Below the pieces are notes generated by a model. It saw nothing but the letters and a program-made list of their open reading frames with translations, was not told the origin of the DNA and searched no databases. This document shows, piece by piece, positions 9,545 through 18,439 of a stretch of 64,000 bases of DNA (position 1 is the first letter of the stretch; the number at the start of each line of letters is the position of its first letter). The translations under genes and the position numbers were made by a program. The stretch is from NCBI GenBank assembly GCA_947561585.1, contig CANNZV010000123.1:682001-746000 (forward strand), read 5' to 3'. The DNA is from Caprella mutica (taxonomy: Eukaryota; Arthropoda; Malacostraca; Amphipoda; Caprellidae).

Positions 9545-11696
9545 CGCATCAGTCATGAATTTGAAACAACAAATATCAAATTCACTACATTTCTACATAT
9601 AGGTACCTATCATAAATCATCTTTCAATCTACCTATGATCTATCTAATAGAACGTATGGTGGGTGCGCCGTAATCTGGTGCGCCGCTCATCTTTTAGATA
9701 CGTATCAATGTAGGCTATACTGGCGACTTTGTTCACAGTGCACACTTTGAAACATGGCTTAGGTATATAGCTATCAGAATGTGTGGACGAGTAGACCATT
9801 TAAAATAGAAGCCAACTAATTTGCTTAACTGACATCGGTAGTACTCTATAACTAATAACTTGAGTTGCCTGTTGGCTGTGGGTAGCTAGTACATAGATAT
9901 GTCACAGTGGGAGTAACTTGGACATAGGCTACTTGGAGTACATGTTACAGTGCATTTCCTGATACCTACGTGCTAGTACATTATACATAGCTAGGTGAAA
10001 AATCATTTATTGTCAGATAGATAACTGGTGTCATGAGTATCCTAGTAGGCACCTAGTTAGGTAGGACCGTAGGTAGTGAATTTCAAAACCCAAAAAAGTA
10101 CAAATTAGCTATATACCTGATATATAGCCTAGCATAGCTATTTTTTTTTTCAATAAGATACAATAACCACTGAACTCTTAAATAATATACACATGATAGA
10201 TACACAATTCCACTTTCACCAATAAATTAATAACTTAAAACATTAATTCACCACAGAACCTTATTTTAAACTAGAAACTATTCAAAATACGGCAGGTTCA
10301 ATGGTTCTCAATAAAAAAATCCGATATTTTTCTTTAGAACGTACAAAATAATTGTTCTATATATTTCGTTTTGCAACCCTGTTTTTAATATTTTCAGCAT
10401 GGAAATGATTTTATCTTTAAATAATTATTAAGAATGACCGATTTTTTCAATAATGATTTCGTGTTATTTGGTATTCTTGTATTCCAATATACCTATTTAA
10501 ATGGCGCTGATGAAGAACAAATACATGATTAATGTTATAATAATATTAGTATATAATTTTAACTGGTTAGTTATTGCAATTATTTCAATTATAATATTGA
10601 ATCGTTGTTAGATGAACCAAATTAATTTTCTGTACTAACTATATATATGCAGTATATTGTATGCATTATATACAATATATACATTTTGGAGTAAACTTAT
10701 TAAACTAAGGCCAATGTCAGCTTGTTTATAAGAATGTCATTATATATTCCATATACCTATGATATATTTTATATATTCTCACATGCCAAAAGTTTAATTC
10801 GACAAATAATAACCTACATCAGGGTAAATAATTACCTAATATCTTATAAATTGAAAACATTATATGCAATGGTAGTTTAGTATGCTTATAATTTATCTTT
10901 ATAAATCATTTTATCTATAATCAAGCATCAGCACTTTGATATTCATAGAAATTATTTAAGAATGTCTCCTGTAACTACGATTCTCAGTCATATGTACGCA
11001 TGGAAGTACTATTAGAACCTACATGATCGATGTGTGAGTCTGATGAGAGCTGTTTCAGTTCATTCAGTGAGAAGATACAGAAAAACTGTATTCTGATAAA
11101 GCCTGATATCAACATTGTCAGACTTCACTATTGCTTTGATCTTCTATAAGTGTTACTTTAAAAAAATTTAGTGGTTCACTCTGACAAATGAGAAATATAA
11201 AAACGCATACAAATTACTCAATGATATCCGTGGTTAAATAAATATTAGGTAACAATAGATTTAATATAAAACTGAATGAGCCAAACCATAGCTGAGTACC
11301 AAGAACAATAGAGATTAATGTTTATTTTATATTAGGGCTATCCACTAATTTATTAACTATAGGCTATAGCTATTATTACCTATTATTAGCTACACTATCG
11401 ATAAAGAGGTTGTATTTTTGTTCAAATTAATTTGTTGGATTATGATTCATGAGCAATATGTGGTGCTTCAATCTCTGGAGATTTTAGCCAATATTATCGA
11501 CTATAAACTCTGAAGATTTTCTATGCTCTGTTCTCCAGAGTTTTCGGCAGATAATAACGTGTCAAACCTCCACAGATTATCTCGTCCTTATACTGCCGTG
11601 GCCTCCGTAGGTCGCGGTAAACATTTGTAGAAAGCAGAGATTATCTGCTGAGCGCTGCTTAGAAATGCTGAGACTGCCATAAACTACAGTAAAACG
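9545..11696. other. AT-rich interior of the 10-kb element, no gene recognised
   Basis: No ORF above noise and no RNA gene seen. A cluster around 11470-11690 is less AT-rich and leads into the right terminal repeat. Confidence 0.5.
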
Positions 11697-11726
11697 TCCG
11701 CTATACTGCACCAAATTTTAACTGGG
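11697..11726 (-). repeat. Right terminal inverted repeat of the tRNA-Val-inserted element
   Basis: Read on the plus strand it ends TGCACCAAATTTTAACTGGG, the inverted copy of the left terminus at 1721-1750. The next two bases (11727-11728) are the duplicated TA that resumes the tRNA. Confidence 0.75.
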
Positions 11727-11792
11727 TAGTGTAGTGGTTATCACGTGCGCCTCACACGCGCAAGGTCCCCGGTTCGATCCCGGGCGGAAACA
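11727..11792 (+). pseudogene. tRNA-Val(CAC), 3' 66 bases of a split gene
   Basis: From T8 to the discriminator A the sequence is identical to the canonical copy at 21408. It has D arm GTGTAGTGGTTATCAC, anticodon arm TGCGC-CTCACAC-GCGCA with anticodon CAC, and T arm CCCGG-TTCGATC-CCGGG. The seven bases upstream (AACTGGG) belong to the inserted element and cannot pair with CGGAAAC. A and B boxes and a TTTTT terminator (11799-11803) remain, so Pol III transcription is possible, but a mature tRNA is not. The missing 5' piece is at 1712-1720. Confidence 0.85.
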
Positions 11793-13390
11793 TAATTGTT
11801 TTTATTTTCTAAAAACAAATTTGGGTATATTAAAATGATTAACGAAAATGAATGTATGACATTTTTATTTTTTATCTGGTAAGAACACACAGTCACACAC
11901 GGTATAATTATTTGAGGTACGGAAATACACTTTCCAAAATCGGAGGATGAACAATGTGCAATTTACTCAAAATTATTTTATATTTCAAACATAACGAAAT
12001 TCTTAACTTTTAATGAAAATTTTGTGAGCAATTTATTCAACATATTTCTCATCTTAAACAAAAATGAATGAAGTTGTTATTCCTTATATAAAATTAGCAG
12101 CACCATCACCTACTATATATAGTGATAACAATACAGTAAATTATCAGATAGACAAGTAATAAGCAGATTTATATCTATTGTTTTGAACTACAAAACTATT
12201 ACAAAATTCCGAACTAAACAATTATTAATATCTATAACAGAATTGAATAATATAGACTTATTTGATTCCGATATTAATTGTTTCCCTAAGTTTCTATGTT
12301 AATTAATAAATTGTTCGAATTTAAACTACTTTACAATTATAATATTTGCTATGAAATACAGATGTATAACATATTCTTGCAGTAGCTGAACTTTCAAAAA
12401 CTGTGTTACTAGCAACATAATTATTAGAATAATATTCATTATGTTGTAGAATATTTTACCGGCAGGTATCCGTCAGGTGGTTTTGATTTTTCACTAGTAA
12501 CATATTTCCTTCCTCGAAAATTATTTAATTTATTATTCAACTTTTGATATTTTAAATATCCCGAATTTCATTCCTCCACCTTATTTTCATCAATCCCAGC
12601 TTGTTGTATTTTTATTGCCTTTTAAAATTAAATCTCGTAATCTTAAGATATTTTTGCTTCGACCTAATTGTCCGTAGACTCTTCACAAATTGTTCTCCCA
12701 GATAGTTATCCCAAAAATAACTATCTGTATTCGCATATCAAAGAGATATTTCTAAAGTCTAAAGTGTAGGTACAAATGAGGACACAGTGGATCTCTTCAT
12801 TATCTCATCTTAATCTCTCTAGGGAATTTGAAGTTTCTGCTATTGTGATGTGTAAGGACAATATCTCACAAGACTCTTTTACAATTCCTTTACTGGGACT
12901 CCCTAGAATAATTAAATCAAACGGAACAAAAATGGTCCGTTTCCCAATTTGCGAGAAACATCGATACTTGCTTAGGCAATAGCACCCATGGTAGCAAAAA
13001 AAAATACGGTTTCATTATCTTTATGTATAGACGAAGTAGTCTATTTTTCAGGATCGAATTCGTTTCGGTATATTTTTGCAAATTTAGTTTCATGATTCTA
13101 TTTGGATTCTTAACTTTAATGAGATAATAATATAACAATTTATTCAGGTGAAACTACAAGAACAAAACAAATGCGTACGTAGTATAGGGAAATATATGAG
13201 CTCATAAAATGTAAATGCATATATCATAATATGAGCCGACTTTAACAAGTATGTTGAGAGTTAAACCTACTCAGTGCCACTAATTATATTATATCATCAA
13301 ACTGAAAACATCAAACAAGTGTATCTATAAATTGGTAAGACTCGAATGGTGTAATAATTCTTGAATAATATTTCCCTCCTTCTCTTTCAA
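11793..13390. other. AT-rich spacer between tRNA-Val copies
   Basis: No gene recognised. A perfect 11-bp-stem hairpin (CAGATAGTTAT, 7-base loop, complement) lies at 12699-12727. Short ORFs around 12776-13138 overlap on opposite strands and look like noise. Confidence 0.5.
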
Positions 13391-13463
13391 GTTTTCGTAT
13401 TGTAGTGGTTATCACGTGCGCCTCACACGCGCAAGGTCCCCGGTTCGATCCCGGGCGGAAACA
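13391..13463 (+). tRNA. tRNA-Val(CAC), complete length, D-stem mutation
   Basis: A 73-base tRNA including discriminator. The acceptor GTTTTCG pairs with CGGAAAC (one G-T wobble). The anticodon stem-loop is TGCGC-CTCACAC-GCGCA with anticodon CAC, decoding GUG valine. The T arm is CCCGG-TTCGATC-CCGGG. It differs from the canonical copy by G10 to T, which breaks the first D-stem pair and alters the A box (TATTGTAGTGG), so this copy may be impaired. CCA is not encoded. A TTTTT terminator lies at 13468-13472. Downstream sequence (ACATGAG..TTTT..CCATACCCGTTTT) resembles that after the copy at 19916, suggesting segmental duplication. Confidence 0.9.
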
Positions 13464-13932
13464 TGAGTTTTTAATATTTTCCATACCCGTTTTACGAATA
13501 AAATGCATCAACATTTTTTTGTTGATTTTTGGTCGATTTGCTTTAAATTTCCTCTGCGATTAATATTTTTGTTTAACGAGACATGATTTTTGGTGACCGG
13601 AAATTTCGGTATCGTAAATATAAATGGCCTCTTAAGATAAATGGTCCTTGTGTAGTTTTTTGTATTTGCTAGTTTTTTGTATTGCACACTTGCCGTGCTC
13701 TCCAATGATGCTTCACCTCAGTTATTGCTGTACTCTCTGATGTTGCTTTGCTCTACCCTCCTGGTGATATGTTTCACTCATATAGTCAATCGTATTGGCA
13801 TTCGATACTATTTGTACTGTGTGAATTTTTTGAAGTTTAATGTGTCTGTGGCAATGGTATTTATACCCAGAGTATACGTACTTGTTGTCTTATGGACTCG
13901 ATATTGGATAGTATGTATTTTTTTAGGATTCA

Positions 13933-14710
13933 ATGAATGATTATCTAGATAATTTGGATGTTGATGTCAACCATTTCTCAGAGATTTATCCACAATTGCT
14001 AAATGATAATCAATCCAAATATTACGATCTCAGTTCATTTAATGTTCAATTCGTTAAATCACCAAACGATCTTTTCATTTTTAGTAGTAACATGCGATCA
14101 TTGTATCCCAAGTTTGAAGAATTTCAACTATTCTTGTCGTCATTAAATTGTGAAATAGACTTTATTTGTTTGACTGAGACTTGGTTGACTGATAGTACCA
14201 TTAGGATGTGTAAACTAGATAACTATGAAATGTTTAATGTTACGAGGTATGCTATGCGAGGTGGTGGTGTTACTATTTATACTTCACATCAATATAGTTC
14301 CTCTCCTTTTGCTAGGCTAGTATTGAGTGTATTTTTGTGAAATGTTTTTTCGTTAATAGAACAATAATTGTAGGTTGTATTTATAGACCACCGAGTGGAG
14401 ACCTTGCTATTTTTATGGAAACAGTTAATTTAATACTAGAAAGACTGTCTAACGTTCCTCGTCGTAATCTTTATATTTGTGGTGACTTTAATTTGAATTT
14501 TCTCAACCTGGATGATAATAATTGCGAAGGTTTCTTGAACACAATGTCCACTAACGCTCTAATTCCATTGATAACTAAACCTACTAGAGTAGATTATTCT
14601 TCAGGAGCATGCTCATTAATTGATAATATTTTCACTGAAAATCCTGCTAACTGTACTTCCGGAATATAAGTTTCGAGCATGTCAGATCATTATCCTGTTT
14701 TTTCGTTGTG
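13933..14710 (+). pseudogene. AP-endonuclease domain of non-LTR element, frameshifted
   Basis: The DNA endonuclease that nicks the target for target-primed reverse transcription. Visible motifs in order: SSNMRSL (N-terminal strand), FICLTETWL (catalytic Glu of the TETW motif), GGGVTIYT, then after a frameshift near 14310-14325, GCIYRPPSGD, YICGDFNLN (catalytic GDFN), NTLIP-like NALIPLITKPTR and MSDHYPVF (catalytic SDH). An in-frame stop at 14667-14669 lies just before the SDHYP motif. The frame is 1 up to about 14320 and 3 afterwards. The catalytic motifs survive but the reading frame does not, so the protein cannot be made intact. Confidence 0.88.
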
Positions 14711-15251
14711 TGGTGGTGTGCACGGAGGTTTAGACAGTTCTAACTCTTCGCATGTTACTACCAGGTTGAGATTGTTAAGCGAGGTATCGTTGGATAGTCT
14801 TCATTCCGCCTTGAACTCCTATGATTTTTCCAATTTACTTGAGAATGAGGATGTTGATAGTGCCTTCCTTGGATTTGATAATATTATTGGACATCTTTAT
14901 AATACTCATTGTCCGATTGTACTTAAAACGATATCATATAAAGAAATATGTAAACCATGGACTGACGGTGAAACGAGAAACTTTATCAGGAAGAAAGATA
15001 ACTATTTAAAGTTGTTTAGGTTGGGCAGGATGAATCGAGTAACATTCAACAGATTGCAAAATAGTGTGACAAAAATGATAAGAACAAAGAAAAAAACGTA
15101 TCTTCCTAAATTTCAAGAACTAAAAAATGATTTAAAGCGTACCTGGTCTCTGATAAATGATTTGATAGGGGGTAAAAGTGGTAGGAGACGGCGGCGAGGT
15201 GGACTGGCGAGTTTGTTGATTGGTGATAGACTAGTAAATGATTCGGTTTAG
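14711..15251 (+). pseudogene. Linker region between endonuclease and RT of the non-LTR element
   Basis: Continues the endonuclease frame (3) for about 180 codons. It is rich in charged residues and includes KPWTDGETRNFIRKKDNYLK and RLQNSVTKMIRTKKKTY, the type of basic spacer usual before the RT in CR1/L2/Jockey elements. A stop at 15249-15251 interrupts it, after which the same frame continues with ADNLNKHFGTVG. Confidence 0.7.
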
Positions 15252-16243
15252 ATAGCTGATAATTTAAACAAACACTTTGGCACTGTTGGTTCAACAATTG
15301 CGAATTCACTAGATAATTCTGATATGCCAGATTTTAAAACTTACTTCGTGGTAACTTCTATCTTCCTGTCTCCTGCTACTGTAGCTGATGTGCTTGATTA
15401 TATATCATCATTAAAAAATAAAAAATGTTCCGTTAACTGCCTTCCATCCATGGTATTAATATAAGTATCTAGGGCAGTGGCGCCTGTAATTTGTCATCTA
15501 ATAAATTTCGTTGTCAAAAGACGTGTTTCCCGAATGCTATAAAATAGCGCGTGTTGTGCCATTGTTTAAAGGAGGTGATAGCACAAATGTAGCTAATTAT
15601 AGACCCATATCAATTTTGAATATATTTTCAAAAAATTTGGAAAAGCATGTATGCAAACAATTATTCAACAGATTGCGAAATAGTGAAAAATGTTGAAAAT
15701 AATAATATTCTTAATAATAATAAGTTCGGTTTTAGACATGCTAGAGGTACTTGTCAGGCTGTGGTGTGACATACCGGATTTATATATGAAAATCTAGATA
15801 GAAATAGAGTCGTTTTTTCACTCTATCTAGATTTTCAAAAGGCGTTCGACACTGTCGATCACAATATATTATTGAGTAAATTGCAATATTATGGCATTAG
15901 AGGAGTGGCACTGGATTGGTTCAGGTCCTATTTGTCCAATCGTAAGCAGTATGTAAATGTTAATGGTGTTAATTCCAATATTCATTCTATTGATTGTTCA
16001 GTCCAACAAGGAAGCAATCTTGGGCCCCTCCTCTTTTCGCTCTTTATTAATGATCTTCAACATACTACTAATTACTTTGATTTCATTTTGTTTACGGATG
16101 ATAGTACTGTTTCTTGTGCACTCAATAAGGATGAACTTCCAACTGCTCACAACTTTATCAACGATAATATAAAATCAATAGGTCAATGGCCGATTAGTAA
16201 TAAAATTAAAATTAACGTAAATAAAACTAAATACAAATGTTAG
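15252..16243 (+). pseudogene. Reverse transcriptase domain of non-LTR element, multiple frameshifts, 3' truncated
   Basis: RT blocks in order: NHxF-type ADNLNKHFGTVG (frame 3), a stop and shift near 15462-15510, then IARVVPLFKGGD and NYRPISILNIFSK (frame 1), a stop at 15694-15696, KFGFRHARGTCQAV and a further stop near 15767, then LYLDFQKAFDTVDHN with the first catalytic Asp, YGIRGVALDWFRSYLSNRKQ, VQQGSNLGPLLFSLFINDL and FTDDST (the catalytic box, where FADD is usual). It ends with the KINVNKTK region at 16243, so the thumb and C-terminus are missing. At least three frame breaks make it a pseudogene. Confidence 0.88.
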
Positions 16244-16244
16244 C

Positions 16245-16397
16245 ATACAAATGTTCGGAATAAATGTTTGGTTCGGAACAAATGTTCGGACCAAACTTTT
16301 CAAAATTGGGTTCGCTATACGGAGGTTCGGAACCCAAAATTGACGAAGATTCGGGTTCGGATTCGGAACCTAAAAAAGGTTCGCGCGCCCAGCTCTG
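16245..16397. mobile_element. hAT-like repeat end with TTCGG-rich subterminal sequence
   Basis: Contains several copies of GTTCGGA/GGTTCGG and GGAACC and ends GCGCGCCCAGCTCTG. Read in reverse this begins CAGAGCTGGGCGCG, the kind of terminus seen in insect hAT elements. The left partner and target duplication were not found. It abuts the truncated RT and may have caused that truncation. Confidence 0.45.
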
Positions 16398-16543
16398 TTT
16401 ATTTCAAATAAACATTCAGTTAATATAATACATCTATTGGTAAACACATAAGAACAATGATCTATTTAAATTAGAATGACATGAGAAAAATAAAAATCAA
16501 GCGTAACGTACCTCAAAACGAGTAGGTTTCACTTTTGGCACTA
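16398..16543. other. Short AT-rich spacer
   Basis: Nothing recognised between the TTCGG-rich repeat and the fold-back element. Confidence 0.4.
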
Positions 16544-17098
16544 GGACTTTTCCTCGCCGGTTCATTCTCCGCCGGTCTATTCCCCGCCATGACTATTCCC
16601 CGCCGGACTTTTCTCCGCCTGGACTTTTTCCCGCCGAATAAGATATTCGTAATTTGGGTGAATAATATTTAATATTGATAAAACAAACCATATATCAATT
16701 GAAGACACTTATCGTTAACAGACTTGAACATGCAGTAATACAGTCTTATTTTTCATTTTGATCCTTCTATGTGTCCGTATTTGTTGTTTTGATTTTAAGA
16801 CTGTGCTTTTGTAAATTCATATTAAATTTAGGAATGATACAACGTACAAATAATATGGCAATAGTTAGGGATTGCCAAATATCGCAAGGCACTAAGCAGC
16901 AACAAATATTTCAGTTTATCCCAGCACTATAGTTATATTCGGTGTTCCACCTAGGAGTGGCCGATAACAAAACGTAAACAAATAAGGATAGAACCCTCTT
17001 CTATTAACCATTTTTCTCAGAAATTATTTCAAGTTTTAGTGGTAGTAAAATAAAATATCTACCTAAATATTTATTTAAGCACATGCCTCAAAATGTCC

Positions 17099-17302
17099 TT
17101 AGTTTATTTCCAGGCATTTCTGCAATCGCCACTGGTACCCCATCATAACCTGCCGGCACATTTCTTCGGTGACGTGCCCTTCAAATGCCATTTCAATCCT
17201 TGTCAACAAGAAATCACAAAATTTAAGTCCGGCGAACATGGAGGCCATGACATGTTGGGAGAACCTCGGCCCATATCCAACTGTTCGGTAAATTTTCGTC
17301 AA
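17099..17302 (-). pseudogene. Probable C-terminal remnant of a mariner-type transposase
   Basis: The 67-codon minus-strand frame ends with RIEMAFEGHVTEEMCRQVM then RLQKCLEIN and a stop. The pattern of an amphipathic helix, a T-x-E-M-C-R-x-V-M helix and R-L-Q-x-C-L before the C-terminus resembles the tail of insect IS630/Tc1/mariner-like transposases, where GGHFE usually follows. I recognise the pattern from memory of the family, not from a search. No catalytic domain is present. Part of the same sequence (about 40 bp) recurs inverted at 17304-17344. The opposite-strand 97-codon frame is a shadow. Confidence 0.4.
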
Positions 17303-17344
17303 TTCAACATGTCATGGCCTCTATGTTCACTGGACTTAAATCTT
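17218..17344. repeat. Inverted repeat, about 40-bp arms
   Basis: TTTAAGTCC, GAACAT and GAGGCCATGACATGTTG (left arm, 17220-17258) reappear as the reverse complement at 17304-17344 with few mismatches, separated by about 45 bp. It could fold into a hairpin containing part of the transposase remnant. Confidence 0.75.
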
Positions 17345-17786
17345 GAGAACTTACATTGGTTTCACCATTATTATGAAAATAAATAAGTTAGAGTGTAAAA
17401 ATCACTAAATCAAAACTTTTCAAGCAGTCGGGATTGAGGACGCTTAAGAAATAATGTAGAGCATCTTCTCTTGAATTCTCAAATGAAATCTAATTATCGG
17501 AGGAGTAACTAATACAAAATGGCTTCAACGAGGTGGTAGAAAATCTTATCTGTATCGTGTTACTGTTTCATTGCTGGTAAAAGGATATAACTATTGATTC
17601 GAAAAAACAATTAAACATGTAGTGAGCTTTTCAAGTACCTAAATTATCTAAATATACATTTCCTATACAATATTTCTGTATTTGAAACTTTTTATATTCG
17701 TAGAAGTAAATTGGATCAGATCACTGGCAATAACTAATGAGGAAGCGTTACTGATATTTGATAATTTGGATAATTAGTACCTGAAT

Positions 17787-18179
17787 GGGAAATAATGTAG
17801 AATAACAAATGAGATGAGTTCTAAAGAATTCAATCACATTTGGTAACAGTTCTTGAACTATTTTTGGTGTAAGAAATAAACTTTTTGAATTAATGAAAAT
17901 GACAGATAATGACGGAAAACGAGAATTATGATTGAAATAGAATAACTTAATTAATGATTCGTGGTCTCTATGGCCGGATGCTTGAATGTTGTAACCACAA
18001 ATCATTGATTAAGTTATTTTATATCAATCATAATTGTAATTCTACATCATTATCTGTCATTTTCATTAATTCAAAAAGGATATTAATTTTCTTACACCAA
18101 AAATAGTTTCAAGAACTGTTACCAAATGTGATTGAATTCTTTAGAACTCATCTCATTTGTTATTCTACATTATTTCCCA
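17787..18179. repeat. Long inverted repeat (hairpin), about 180-bp arms
   Basis: The left arm starts GGGAAATAATGTAGAATAAC and the right arm ends with its reverse complement. Intermediate blocks (GAGATGAGTTCTAAAGAATTC, TTTGGTAACAGTTCTTGAA, GACAGATAATGA, AATAACTTAATTAATGATT) are mirrored in order with scattered substitutions and small indels. The loop is about 27 bp around 17967-17992. Such a structure would give a long double-stranded RNA if transcribed. Confidence 0.9.
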
Positions 18180-18439
18180 AATATTTAGCATACTATAAAC
18201 ATTTTGTGCGAGGTGGTAATCATATTGTAAAAATACTAGAACACTGTTGTGAGTAATGCTTAAACTTTATATATATATATATAATTGGCGGTGTAAGGTC
18301 CGGCGGGGAATAGTCCTGCGGGGAATAATCCAGGTGGGGAATAGTCTGGCAGGGAAATGTCTGGCAGCGAAAAGTCCGCTTCCCATTAATTTTATATGGA
18401 AGGGACAGTGCGAGGTGTAATAGCGCTCATATCACCATT

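Larger units (their letters stand above)
1721..11726. mobile_element. About 10-kb TIR-bounded element inserted in a tRNA-Val gene (TA duplication)
   Basis: The left end (1721) reads CCCAGTTAAAATT then C-GGTGCAG. The reverse complement of the right end (11726) reads CCCAGTTAAAATT then T-GGTGCAG. Similarity continues for about 30 bp with about 4 mismatches. Both flanks carry TA, and joining them rebuilds a canonical tRNA-Val gene, so the target was T8-A9 of the tRNA and the duplication is 2 bp. The 10,006-bp interior holds three long minisatellites, several MITEs and a GC-rich left end, with no transposase ORF visible. It could be a large non-autonomous element, a decayed autonomous one, or a nested composite. 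A TA duplication fits Tc1/mariner-like families, but the CCC terminus matches no family I can name. An alternative is two unrelated insertions of one family whose inner halves were lost. Confidence 0.6.
13640..16243 (+). mobile_element. Decayed non-LTR retrotransposon (endonuclease plus reverse transcriptase)
   Basis: A plus-strand series of frames encodes an AP-type endonuclease followed by a reverse transcriptase in the order used by Jockey/CR1/L2-group LINEs. No ORF1, 3' UTR or tail is seen. Similarity ends abruptly at 16243, just after the palm/thumb region, and the next block (16245-16397) is an unrelated repeat. The 5' limit is uncertain: the 87-codon frame at 13677-13940 is hydrophobic and unrecognised and may be 5' leader. 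Frameshifts and stops show it is dead. The clade assignment is inference from motif style. Confidence 0.85.
16544..18378. mobile_element. Fold-back element with CCCCGCC-subrepeat inverted ends
   Basis: The left end (16544-16625) and the reverse complement of the right end (18295-18378) both begin GGACTTTTC and consist of 4 to 5 tandem, slightly degenerate 15-18-bp units of the type GGACTATTCCCCGCC. The body is AT-rich, so the GC-rich ends stand out. Inside are a mariner-type transposase remnant (17099-17302), a 40-bp-arm inverted repeat (17218-17344) and a long hairpin (17787-18179). Subrepeat-built inverted ends resemble Foldback-type elements. Two other elements in the window share this design with different subrepeats. 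Confidence 0.8.

Noticed and set aside
11030..11100. Possible C/D snoRNA (CTGATGAG ... CTGATAAAG)
   Set aside because: C and D boxes are imperfect, there is no terminal stem, and the motif is short enough to be chance.
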